Under the pieces are notes generated by a model. That model saw nothing but the letters and a program-made list of their open reading frames with translations, had not been told where the DNA came from and searched no databases. A stretch of DNA of 55,655 nt, taken from assembly GCA_016190175.1 (NCBI GenBank), contig JACPRC010000037.1, forward strand, positions 1 to 55,655, written 5' to 3'. Each line of letters starts with the position of its first letter. Within the stretch, counting starts at the first letter, position 1. The translations under genes and the position numbers were made by a program. Of the stretch, positions 1-7,024 are shown piece by piece. The DNA is from Planctomycetota bacterium. GTDB taxonomy: Bacteria; Planctomycetota; MHYJ01; JACPRB01.

Positions 1-1
1 C

Positions 2-532
2 GGCGCCGCGCGCCGCGCGCTCAAGCTCCGCGACGACCTGCCCGTCGTCCTCTTCATGAGCGGCGGCTTCGGCGTCGGCGACATGGGGACGGCGGTGGAG
101 CGGCTGACGCGGATCCCGCGCCCGTACCAGCTCGTCGTGGTCTGCGGAAGGAACGAGGCGCTCCGGAAGAAGGTCTCGCGCTTCAAGGGCGTCCAGGCCC
201 ACGGCTTCGTGAAGAACGTGCAGGACTTCATGGAGGCGAGCGACCTCGTGATCACGAAGGCGGGCGGGCTCACCGTGAGCGAGTGCCTGGCGAAGGCCGC
301 GCCGATGGTGATCTACGCGCCGATCCCGGGGCAGGAGGAGCGGAACTGCGACTACCTCCTCGAGAAAGGCGCGGCGATCAAGGCGAAGGGACTCGAGGTC
401 CTGGACTACAAGGTGGCGGAGCTGCTGGCGGAACCGGAGAAGCTGGCGGCGATGAAGAAGGCCGCGCCGGACGCCGCCCGCCCCTTCGCGGCGCGCGACG
501 TCCTGCGGTGCGTGCTCGAGGAGACTACTTGA
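2..532 (+). CDS. GT28 (MurG-fold) glycosyltransferase, C-terminal part
   Basis: The frame is open back to the window edge, so the N-terminal acceptor domain is missing; about 176 residues remain. The nucleotide-sugar binding signature of GT28 enzymes is visible as ASDLVITKAGGLTVSE, followed by PIPGQEERN and a YLLEKGAA segment that usually lines the UDP-sugar pocket. In the family (plant MGDG synthases, bacterial UgtP-type diacylglycerol glucosyltransferases, MurG) this half binds the donor. I infer a glycolipid synthase at the inner face of the membrane, because the signature reads more like MGDG synthase/UgtP than MurG. Its stop overlaps by 8 nt the end of the convergent gene downstream. Confidence 0.8.
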   Translation, partial: GAARRALKLRDDLPVVLFMSGGFGVGDMGTAVERLTRIPRPYQLVVVCGRNEALRKKVSRFKGVQAHGFVKNVQDFMEASDLVITKAGGLTVSECLAKAAPMVIYAPIPGQEERNCDYLLEKGAAIKAKGLEVLDYKVAELLAEPEKLAAMKKAAPDAARPFAARDVLRCVLEETT

Positions 533-1028
533 TGCCGAGGAGCTTCTTCACCCGCTCCCACGTCTTCTTGCGCTGGTCGTCGAACTTCTGGGCGACCTTG
601 GGGTCCTTGCCCTTGGCGTAGTCGCCGAGCAGTTTCGCGTAGTCGCGGATCATCCCCAGCACGACGATCAACTCGTTCGCGTACTTGTCGTCCTCCTCCG
701 TCAGTCCGCCCCTGCGGACGGCGGCGATCTGGTCCGCGTTCGTCTTGAGAAGGGTCATGACCGAGTCGACGATCGTCTTGACCTGGTCGGCGTCGTAGGA
801 CTCCTTGCCGAACGCGTCGGCGGTGGTGCCGACCAGCAGGAAGGAGAAGTAGACGGCGCTCCCGCCGAGACCGCCGATGGCCAGGAGCTTGGGATCGTCC
901 TTGGGTTTCTCGTCCTGAAGGGGGTCGTTTCGGGATGCGGCCGCGGCCGGCGGCTGGGCCGGTGCGGGGCTGTGCAGCAGGGTCAAAACGACCGGGACCG
1001 CGAGCAGAGCGGGCACGAAGCGTTTCAT
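525..1028 (-). CDS. Secreted protein of unknown function
   Basis: A 167-residue protein that I do not recognise. The start is fixed by GGAGG about 8 nt upstream of the ATG, and a TATACT box lies about 29 nt before the start (1058-1063, complement), so this gene has an ordinary leader. Residues 1-24 are a signal peptide (MKRF, hydrophobic core, APAQ). The mature part is helical and charged: ESYDADQVKTIVDSVM, a DDKYANELIVVLGMIRDYA helix and a basic C-terminal KKTWERVKKLLG. No cysteines or catalytic motifs are visible. A periplasmic role is inference. It converges on the glycosyltransferase gene with an 8-nt overlap. Confidence 0.75.
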   Translation of the reverse strand: MKRFVPALLAVPVVLTLLHSPAPAQPPAAAASRNDPLQDEKPKDDPKLLAIGGLGGSAVYFSFLLVGTTADAFGKESYDADQVKTIVDSVMTLLKTNADQIAAVRRGGLTEEDDKYANELIVVLGMIRDYAKLLGDYAKGKDPKVAQKFDDQRKKTWERVKKLLGIK

Positions 1029-1448
1029 CGAACCTCCATCGGTTGAAGATGCGAAGGAGTATAGCACGGCCGGGCGTCCGAGGTCGGGCGAAGGTCCTAC
1101 AACCGCCGCAACCCCCGGCCGGACCATCGGCGCGTCCCTCCCCGTGCGACAGATCCATGCCACGAGCCCTCGCGGGCGAGACCCGCGCGCGGCGAAAACC
1201 GCTCGACCACGCGCCGCAAACGGGCCATACTGGCCGATGGAGCGGACATCGCTACGCTGTCCTCAACGGCGCCGACGCGCTCGTGACGTGAGACCACCCC
1301 TTTGAGACGCCTCGTCCGGATCGTGGCGATCCTTTGCCCCTTCCCTCGCGCAATCCGCTTGAACCTCCGCGGGAGCGCGGATATCCTCGCGATTGGCGTT
1401 GGGGTGTCTTGTTCCCTTCGCCGCGGAATCAGGCATGAGGGAGCGGTC
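1029..1448. other. Gene-poor stretch upstream of antitoxin
   Basis: No convincing gene. It holds the promoter of the minus-strand secreted protein gene (TATACT at 1058-1063, complement), a GC-rich hairpin near 1173-1189 (CGCGGG and CCCGCG arms), and at 1386-1416 the first copy of a 31-bp direct repeat. Several open frames cross it but have no start signal and no recognisable family. Confidence 0.5.
1386..1416 (+). repeat. 31-bp direct repeat, copy 1 (flanks TA cassette)
   Basis: Matches 1733-1763 at 28 of 31 positions; the three differences are consecutive, in the middle (TTG against CCT). The two copies bracket the antitoxin gene and its broken partner, 347 bp apart start to start. This could be a cassette boundary or the product of a duplication. 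Confidence 0.75.
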
Positions 1449-1667
1449 ATGGACCTTTCGTTGCCCCTGAACAAGATGACGACGGCCGACAAGCTGTCGG
1501 CCATGGAACGTCTCTGGGACGACCTGTGCCGCAGGCCGGAGGATGTCCCTTCGCCCATCTGGCACAGAGACGTTCTGGAGACGCGCGAGAAACGGGTGCG
1601 CAAGGGCAAGGCCAGGTTCTTCAGCCTTGATGAAGCCAAAGCCCGGACTCGCAAAGCGAGCCGATGA
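1449..1667 (+). CDS. Addiction-module antitoxin, PF09720-like
   Basis: A 72-residue protein with the layout of the short 'putative addiction module component' antitoxins: LSAMERLWDDLCRRPEDVPSP, then WHRDVLETREKRVRKG, ending in SLDEAKARTRK. Family members are about 70-75 residues and normally precede a RelE/ParE-type ribonuclease or gyrase toxin. ATG 1449 was chosen because the family similarity begins there and GAGGGAG lies just upstream; longer open frame exists but does not look coding. The stop overlaps the next ATG as ATGA (1664-1667), the usual coupling to a toxin, but only a 20-codon ORF follows. The antitoxin is therefore probably an orphan. Confidence 0.75.
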   Translation: MDLSLPLNKMTTADKLSAMERLWDDLCRRPEDVPSPIWHRDVLETREKRVRKGKARFFSLDEAKARTRKASR

Positions 1668-1726
1668 AGATCGAGACCTTCGATCAGGTCGCGGATGATT
1701 GCATCCATGACGTCATGCCCGCCTGA
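1664..1726 (+). pseudogene. Truncated partner ORF (toxin remnant?)
   Basis: A 20-codon ORF in the ATGA-coupled position where a RelE/ParE toxin would start. It reads MKIETFDQVADDC and stops at 1726, just before the second direct repeat at 1733. It is too short to be an active toxin, and the sequence alone does not identify a toxin family. The call rests on position and the intact overlap; it could also be a chance ORF. Confidence 0.35.
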
Positions 1727-1732
1727 AGCGAT

Positions 1733-1763
1733 CTCGCGATTGGCGCCTGGGTGTCTTGTTCCC
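1733..1763 (+). repeat. 31-bp direct repeat, copy 2
   Basis: Second copy of the repeat at 1386-1416 (28/31 identical). It begins 6 nt after the stop of the broken toxin ORF and lies 22 nt before the 3' end of the convergent M48 gene. Confidence 0.75.
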
Positions 1764-1785
1764 GGAGCGTCCCCTCGGGACCCCC

Positions 1786-3831
1786 TCACATCCCCAGCGT
1801 CCGCATCCCCAGCCACACCATGAGCGCGCATCCGCCGAAGAACAGCAGCGCCGCGAAGATCCACTTGAAGACGAGGAGCCAGCAGCGCGACGAGTCGCCC
1901 CCCGCCTCGATCGAGCGCAGCTCGACGAACGGGACCGGCGCGCGGCGGAACCAGCCCGTCACCGTCACCTCGCGCCGCTGCCACCGCTCCGCGCGGAGGA
2001 GGCCGAAGAGGAATTCCCAGAGCGCGAAGGGCTGGCGATAGTCCATGAACATGAGCCCCGTGTCGTCCTGCATCACGAAGTCCTCGCTGAAGACGAGGCC
2101 GGGGACGCCCTTGCCGATGACCGTCCCGCGCAGCGTGCACGGCACGGGCCGGACCGCCGAGACCTTCACGTGCTTGAGGAGCCCCGCGACGCTGCTCAAG
2201 GGGAAGTCGCGCATCGGGTAGGAGAAGCGGAGCTTCAGCATCGCGGCGAGTCCCGCCGCCGCGACGCCCGCTCCGAGGAGCCACGGCTGCCGGGTCGCGA
2301 TCGCCGCGACGCCGCCCGCAATGAACGCGAGCCACGGCAGCCACATCACCAGCACGTCCACGAAGAACTCGTCCCAGTACGACTCCGGCTTCTTCCGCGC
2401 GAAGACGACGTACGGCGTCTGGTTCATCGAGACGGCCTGATCGGCGAGATGCGAAAGCCGGTTCGCCACGAGCGGGTGTGTCGAGTGGATCTCGTAGTAC
2501 GTCGCCCACGGGTTCCAGAGGTCCCACTTCATCGCGTCCTGGAGGCGCTCCTTGTCCACGACGAGCCCCGCGCCCGGGCTGCCCGAGGTGATCGCCAGCG
2601 TCTTGGCCGCCCCGGCGTCGAAGATCCCGAGCGCGCCCACCGCGTCCACTTTGCGGCGGGGTTTCGACTCGGTCGCCGGTTCGCGCCCGGCCAGGCCGTA
2701 CGCGATCTTCACGAGCGCCGAGGCCAGCGCGTTCGGGTTCCCCGTCACGCGCCCCGAGAAGCGGTCGGCGTGGTACTCGCGCACCCGCGAGAACCAGAGT
2801 ACGAGGTACTGCGAGACGATGTAGAGCACGTATGCGCCTACCGCGATGGCGAGCCGCGCGGCCGCCGTCTGGTCCTTCCCCTTGATCCGGATGCTGATGA
2901 GCGTCCGGTAGATGTAGTAGAGGACGAGCGGCACGAGCTGGGCCAGCGTCATGAGGAGCATGTCCCAGTGGACGACGTGGCCGATCTCGTGTGCGACGAC
3001 CGCCTCGACCTCCGCGGGCTCCAGCAGCTCCAGGATCCCCCGCGTGATCACGACGCGCGCGTTGCCGGGGACGTGGCCGTACGTAAAGGCGTTCGGTGCG
3101 CCGTCGTCGATGATCTTGAAGCGCGGGAACGCCAGCTTCCGTTCGGCGCACACGCGCGCCACGAACTCCCGAAGATGCGCGGGCAGCTCCTCCGGCGTGA
3201 CGCTCCGGCACCGGTACATGAGCCAGAGCGAGAGGTCGAGAAGCCAGGGCGAGAAGAGGAACTGGAGCGCGACGATGACGATCCCCAGGACCAGCGCGGA
3301 CGCGGCGGACAGCCCGCCCGCCTCGACGGCCGTGATGAGGACGAGCCCGAGGATGCCGTACATGAAGAGGAGCAACGTCGTCGAGCGGAGGAAGAGGTTC
3401 GGGAGCGGCGTGAGCCCGGCGGCGATCTTGCCGAGCCGCTCCATCCGCGCCGGATCGGGCTCGACCTCGGGCGCCTCGACCGTCTCGTCCAGCTTGAGCG
3501 AGACCCACGACGCGCCGCCGACCCGCTCCAGCTCTCCGGCGTCGAGCCAGATGCCGCCCGACTTCGGGCACTCGTCGATCTCGAGGCCGCCCGCGAGCCG
3601 CAGGACGTTCATCGGCGCGCTCGTGATCGGGCTCGGCAGCGACCCCGGAGCCGCCTTGGCCCGCGCGGCCTCCAGCTCCTTCTGAAGTTGCCGGCTGTCC
3701 CCGGCGAAGGAGAAGATCTCCCCGCGGTCGAGCCACATCCCCTTGCACTGCGGGCAGACGTCGACCTCGACGCCGATGTCGGTCATGCGGGCCGCGAGGC
3801 GGAGCTGCGGGCAGCGGGGGCAGTTTTTCAT
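1786..3831 (-). CDS. M48 membrane metalloprotease with zinc ribbons
   Basis: 681 residues. Two TFIIB-type zinc ribbons come first (residues 4-40 with CPRC and CPQCKGMWLDRGE; residues 72-103 with a degenerate CPKSGGIWLDAGELE). Two or three membrane segments follow at about 150-200. The M48 core has HEIGH at 281-285 and a third zinc ligand at Glu352 (REYHAD). Further membrane helices follow, then an OB/GIDE-like beta segment (LRGTVIGKGVPGLVF) and a C-terminal helix. Classical HtpX is about 290 residues; the extra ribbons and tail suggest a specialised membrane quality-control protease, by inference. The start is ATG 3831 with TACTCT 10 nt upstream. It is divergent from the regulator gene. Confidence 0.85.
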   Translation of the reverse strand: MKNCPRCPQLRLAARMTDIGVEVDVCPQCKGMWLDRGEIFSFAGDSRQLQKELEAARAKAAPGSLPSPITSAPMNVLRLAGGLEIDECPKSGGIWLDAGELERVGGASWVSLKLDETVEAPEVEPDPARMERLGKIAAGLTPLPNLFLRSTTLLLFMYGILGLVLITAVEAGGLSAASALVLGIVIVALQFLFSPWLLDLSLWLMYRCRSVTPEELPAHLREFVARVCAERKLAFPRFKIIDDGAPNAFTYGHVPGNARVVITRGILELLEPAEVEAVVAHEIGHVVHWDMLLMTLAQLVPLVLYYIYRTLISIRIKGKDQTAAARLAIAVGAYVLYIVSQYLVLWFSRVREYHADRFSGRVTGNPNALASALVKIAYGLAGREPATESKPRRKVDAVGALGIFDAGAAKTLAITSGSPGAGLVVDKERLQDAMKWDLWNPWATYYEIHSTHPLVANRLSHLADQAVSMNQTPYVVFARKKPESYWDEFFVDVLVMWLPWLAFIAGGVAAIATRQPWLLGAGVAAAGLAAMLKLRFSYPMRDFPLSSVAGLLKHVKVSAVRPVPCTLRGTVIGKGVPGLVFSEDFVMQDDTGLMFMDYRQPFALWEFLFGLLRAERWQRREVTVTGWFRRAPVPFVELRSIEAGGDSSRCWLLVFKWIFAALLFFGGCALMVWLGMRTLGM

Positions 3832-3841
3832 GGCGGAGACA

Positions 3842-3847
3842 AGAGTA
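3842..3847 (-). promoter_or_regulatory. -10-like TACTCT box before M48 gene
   Basis: TANNNT hexamer 10 nt upstream of the ATG at 3831, with no Shine-Dalgarno sequence in between. It is one of a series of such boxes in this window. Confidence 0.4.
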
Positions 3848-3856
3848 GCACATTCC

Positions 3857-3970
3857 GGAAAGAAGGAAGAACAAAGAAGAAAGCGAAGGGACGGCAGGCT
3901 TTCGGCCGCAGGGTCGCCGCGGGATCGAGGCGGACTACTTCTTCCGTCTTCTTTGTTCTTTGTTCTTTCC
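3857..3970. repeat. 114-bp imperfect inverted repeat between divergent genes
   Basis: Purine-rich left arm (AAGAACAAAGAAGA core, 3857-3890) and complementary pyrimidine-rich right arm (3938-3970) enclose a GC-rich centre. It fills the gap between the M48 and NtrC-type genes. The arms would form a long imperfect hairpin. The low-GC arms contrast with the rest of the window, which suggests a dispersed or mobile repeat rather than an operator. Confidence 0.6.
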
Positions 3971-3981
3971 TCCCGGCCCGA

Positions 3982-3987
3982 TACGAT
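3982..3987 (+). promoter_or_regulatory. -10-like TACGAT box before NtrC-type gene
   Basis: TANNNT hexamer 9 nt upstream of the GTG start at 3997. No Shine-Dalgarno sequence is visible, so the transcript may be leaderless or nearly so. Confidence 0.4.
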
Positions 3988-3996
3988 CAATCCGGT

Positions 3997-5358
3997 GTGA
4001 GAGTCCTCCTCGCCGACGACGAAAAGCTGATCACGGTCACGCTCGGCGACGCGCTGCGCGGCGCGGGCTTCGAAACCACGGTCGTCCATGACGGCGAGCA
4101 GGCGATCCGGTCCCTCCGACAGGAGTCCTACGACTGCGTCATCACGGACGTCCGCATGCCCAAGGCCGACGGGATGGCGGTCCTGCGGACGGTGAAGGAG
4201 CTTCACCCGCGGTGCCGCGTGATCCTCATGACGACGTACGCGAGCGTGGACTCCGCGGTCGCCGCCATCAAGGAGGGGGCGTACGACTACGTCCAGAAGC
4301 CCTTCTTCAACGAGGACGTGATCGCGAAGCTGAAGAACCTCCAGAAGGTCGTGGATCTCGAGGAGGAGAACCGGCGGCTGAAGGATGAGCTGACGAGCCG
4401 GCCGCAGTTCGGATCCCTCGTCGGGACCTCCCCGAAGATGCGCGCGGTCTTCGACCTCATCGTCTCCGTCGCGCCGAAGGACGTGGGCGTCCTCATCCAG
4501 GGGGAGAGCGGGACGGGGAAGGAGCTGGTGGCGGAGGCGATCCACTTCCATTCGCCGCGCCGGGACCGGCCGTTCGTCGCGATGAACTGCAGCGCGGTGC
4601 CGGAGACGCTCCTCGAGAGCGAGCTCTTCGGCCACGTGAAGGGGGCTTTCACGGACGCGCGCGCGGACCGGCAGGGGCGCTTCGAGCGCGCCCACGCGGG
4701 GACGATCTTCATCGACGACATCGACGACCTCAGGCCCGCGGCGCAGGTGAAGTTCCTGCGCGTCCTGCAGGAGCGCACGTTCGAGCGGGTGGGCGACAGC
4801 CGGCCGGTCAAGGTGGACGTGCGCGTCCTGTGCGCGACGAAGAAGGACCTGTGGAAGCTCGTCGGGCAGGGAGCGTTCCGCGAGGACCTTTTCTACCGTC
4901 TCAACGTCGTCAAGATCGAGCTGCCGCCGCTCCGGGAGCGGGCCGAGGACATCCCGCTCCTCGTGCGCCACTTCATCCACAAGCACGGGCACGGGGAGGA
5001 CTACGACGTCGCGCCGGAGGTGATGGAGTCGGTCCAGGCGTACGGGTGGAAAGGGAACGTGCGCGAACTGGAGCAGGCGGTGGTGCGCTCGGTGGCGCTG
5101 TCGGGGGAAGACCGCTTTCTCAAGCGCGAGCACCTCCTCCAGCCGGTGACGATGGAGGGGACGGGCGTGGTGGCGGGCGGCGCGCTGGCGTCGCTGCGGG
5201 ACAAGGTGGCGGAGGCGGAGGCGCGGCACATCCGGAGCGTCCTGGCCTACACGGGAGGCCACAAGGGCGAGGCGGCGCGGATCCTGGGGATCACGCGCAA
5301 GAACCTGTGGGAGAAGATGAAGCAGTACGCCATCGGGGGGGGGGGCGAGGAGGCGTGA
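3997..5358 (+). CDS. NtrC-family sigma-54 response regulator
   Basis: 453 residues: receiver domain 1-120 (LLADDEK acidic pocket, phospho-acceptor in VITDVRMPKADG, KPF lysine), a short coiled linker, AAA+ domain 140-370 and a Fis-type helix-turn-helix at the C-terminus (GEAARILGITRKNLWEKM). Walker A is GESGTGKE. The sigma-54 contact loop reads GAFTDA instead of GAFTGA, and Walker B is FIDDID, where most members have L-D-E. Both variants may alter ATPase or sigma-54 coupling. No histidine kinase is adjacent. An 11-G tract (5335-5345) lies four codons before the stop. GTG 3997 starts directly at the receiver strand, as the family does. Confidence 0.9.
   Translation: MRVLLADDEKLITVTLGDALRGAGFETTVVHDGEQAIRSLRQESYDCVITDVRMPKADGMAVLRTVKELHPRCRVILMTTYASVDSAVAAIKEGAYDYVQKPFFNEDVIAKLKNLQKVVDLEEENRRLKDELTSRPQFGSLVGTSPKMRAVFDLIVSVAPKDVGVLIQGESGTGKELVAEAIHFHSPRRDRPFVAMNCSAVPETLLESELFGHVKGAFTDARADRQGRFERAHAGTIFIDDIDDLRPAAQVKFLRVLQERTFERVGDSRPVKVDVRVLCATKKDLWKLVGQGAFREDLFYRLNVVKIELPPLRERAEDIPLLVRHFIHKHGHGEDYDVAPEVMESVQAYGWKGNVRELEQAVVRSVALSGEDRFLKREHLLQPVTMEGTGVVAGGALASLRDKVAEAEARHIRSVLAYTGGHKGEAARILGITRKNLWEKMKQYAIGGGGEEA
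5335..5345 (+). repeat. G11 homopolymer near 3' end of regulator gene
   Basis: Eleven consecutive G encode the GGGG run before the last three residues EEA. Gain of one G would fuse the regulator to the reading frame of the small ORF at 5355-5450. Confidence 0.9.
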
Positions 5359-5450
5359 GCGCGGAAGAGGCCGCCGCCTGCCTCCTCAAGGCCCTCGACC
5401 TGGATCCGAATCACGCCGAGGCCCGCGCGGGCGTCGAGGGACAGCCCTGA
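5355..5450 (+). CDS. 31-codon TPR-like ORF overlapping regulator stop
   Basis: GTG at 5355 overlaps the regulator stop as GTGA. The 31-residue product (AACLLKALDLDPNHAEARAGV) looks like a single tetratricopeptide helix pair, the type found at the ends of TPR arrays, with no other domain. It may be a remnant of a larger TPR protein or a slippage-dependent extension of the regulator. As a free peptide it has no known function. Confidence 0.35.
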   Translation: MSAEEAAACLLKALDLDPNHAEARAGVEGQP

Positions 5451-5616
5451 CCGCAGTGCCGGTCGGACAAGGTCCCGATCGCGGTTGAATGAGCCGCCAC
5501 CACCGGGAACTCCCGGAGGACTCTGCGCCCATTCGAACTCGCGCGGGGAGCGAGCTGCCGGTCGTTTCCGCGGGCGCGCGCGAGAATGAGGTATACTGCT
5601 CCCGGAGGTGACGCCG

Positions 5617-6423
5617 ATGACTCCGGTTCGCATCCTGCTGTGCCTGCTGTTCCTCCCCGGCCTCTTTCGGGGCACGGACGAGGCGGACGACTTCGTCAAG
5701 AAGGTCGTCGCGTCCACGAAGGCGGTCGGCGACAAGGTGGCCGCGATGAACTCCGCCTGTTCCGAGATCGACACGAAGATCGCCGCGGGCCTCGACTGCT
5801 ACGAGGGATGGGATCCGAAGTACCTCGGTCCCATCGAGAAGGACTGCGAAGGGAAGTACAACGTCGCCCTCAAGGAACTGAAGGGCCAGCTCGCGAAGTG
5901 CGAAAGCCCCGACAAGCTGACGGAGACGGCGAAGAAGAAGGCGTTCTTCAAGAAGGCCGAGAAGGCGATCGCGGACTATCGCGGCACGCACAAGAACGCC
6001 ACCTCCATCTCCGGCTACACCTTCAAGACCAGCCCGGTGATCATCGACAAGGTGACCGTCCTCTACAAGCGGCTGAAGGAATGCGTGGAGGGCGGGGAAG
6101 GGGAGGAGCCGGGCGGGCGGGAGTACCGGCTCAGCGACGAGACGGAGGTCTACCGCGTCTACGGCGGGAAGGCGAACCGCGTGGGGCGGTGGTTCTTCAA
6201 GGACAAGCCGAAGAGCGCCGTCGGGGCGCGGAAGATCTTCGCCCTTCCCGGCGGGAACCACGCGAAGAAGATGGCCACCATCCTCCTCCCGCCCGGGACG
6301 AAGGTCCGGGAGAGCAAGTGCGCGGCGCTGTACGGCGAGCCCGGCGGCGGCACCCAGATCCTGTGCCTGGACCCGCTTGAGACGAAGTGGTGGCAGAGCG
6401 ACGCGGGCCTGCCGCTCAAGTAG
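5617..6423 (+). CDS. Secreted protein with polymorphic-toxin-like C-terminal domain
   Basis: 268 residues. ATG 5617 is preceded by GGAGG at 8 nt, and TATACT lies at 5592-5597. Residues 1-19 are a signal peptide. The middle is a Lys-rich helical region with paired cysteines (CSEID, CYEGW, KDCEGKY). The last ~100 residues contain EVYRVYGGKA, GRWFF, ARKIFALPGGNH, LPPGTKVRE and GEPGGGTQI. From memory, this order (YRxxGGxA, then ALPxxN, PxGT, GGGxQ) is seen in C-terminal domains of polymorphic toxins and related NAD-acting proteins. I have not verified the match. No immunity gene stands out next to it, so toxicity is uncertain. Confidence 0.6.
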   Translation: MTPVRILLCLLFLPGLFRGTDEADDFVKKVVASTKAVGDKVAAMNSACSEIDTKIAAGLDCYEGWDPKYLGPIEKDCEGKYNVALKELKGQLAKCESPDKLTETAKKKAFFKKAEKAIADYRGTHKNATSISGYTFKTSPVIIDKVTVLYKRLKECVEGGEGEEPGGREYRLSDETEVYRVYGGKANRVGRWFFKDKPKSAVGARKIFALPGGNHAKKMATILLPPGTKVRESKCAALYGEPGGGTQILCLDPLETKWWQSDAGLPLK

Positions 6424-6462
6424 CCCGCGCCGCGAAGTGTTGCAATATCCTCCCGGCGCCCG

Positions 6463-6468
6463 TAGAAT
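6463..6468 (+). promoter_or_regulatory. -10-like TAGAAT box before BMC gene
   Basis: TAGAAT 9 nt upstream of ATG 6478, with no Shine-Dalgarno sequence between. Likely promoter of the microcompartment locus. Confidence 0.45.
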
Positions 6469-6477
6469 CCGCCGGTC

Positions 6478-6954
6478 ATGCCCATCACCGTCCACCGCAA
6501 CGCGCTCGGGATGATCGAGACGCGCGGCCTCGTCGGCGCCACCGAGGCGGCCGACGCCATGGTCAAGGCCGCGACCGTCCTCCTCTTCGGCAAGGAGTAC
6601 GTCGGCGGCGGCTACGCCACCGTCTTCTGCCGCGGCGAGGTCGGCGCCGTCAAGGCCGCCCTCGACGCGGGCGCCTCGGCCGCCAAGCGCGTCGGCGAGC
6701 TCGTCACGGTCCACATGATCGCGAAGCCCGACGCGCAGGTCGAGTCGATCCTCCCGAACTTCGAGTGGGTCTGGATCCCGCCGTGGAAGCAGGCGATGTC
6801 CCTCGAGAACTTCGATCCCGAGAAGCTCACGGTCGCGGAGCTGCGCAAGCTCGCGCGCGAGATGCCGCGGATCGAGCTCTCGGGAAGGCAGATCTCGATG
6901 GGGGACCGCGAGACGCTGGTGGCCGCGATCCGCAAGGCGCTGGGCACGAAGTAG
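6478..6954 (+). CDS. BMC-H shell protein with Rho_N/SAP-like tail
   Basis: 158 residues. Residues 8-95 form a PF00936 shell domain ([51 protein letters not shown]); such proteins assemble as hexameric tiles of microcompartment facets. Usual length is about 95-100. Here about 45 extra residues follow a linker and contain LTVAELRKLAREM and GDRETLVAAIRKAL, the helix pattern of Rho N-terminal/SAP-type modules. Inference: the tail hangs off the shell and may bind cargo or nucleic acid. It is the first gene of a four-gene locus with the aldehyde dehydrogenase and two more shell genes. Confidence 0.9.
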   Translation: MPITVHRNALGMIETRGLVGATEAADAMVKAATVLLFGKEYVGGGYATVFCRGEVGAVKAALDAGASAAKRVGELVTVHMIAKPDAQVESILPNFEWVWIPPWKQAMSLENFDPEKLTVAELRKLAREMPRIELSGRQISMGDRETLVAAIRKALGTK

Positions 6955-6956
6955 CC

Positions 6957-7020
6957 TTCAGCGCTCAGCCTTCTGCCGTCAGCCGCCGGGGCTGAAAGCC
7001 GATGGCTGATAGCTGATTGC
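6957..7020. repeat. Dispersed palindromic repeat (CAGCCATCAGC family), copy 1
   Basis: Imperfect hairpin made of repeated TCAGCC/GGCTGA words, between the shell gene stop and the aldehyde dehydrogenase start. Related copies lie at 16952-17028, 19697-19788 and 34123-34204, each directly after a stop codon. Confidence 0.75.
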
Positions 7021-7024
7021 CCTC

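Noticed and set aside
1756-5358. A 1,200-codon open frame on the plus strand across the M48 gene into the regulator
   Set aside because: The first ~745 codons are Arg/Glu/His-rich antisense shadow of the M48 gene; only the part from GTG 3997 has a recognisable family.
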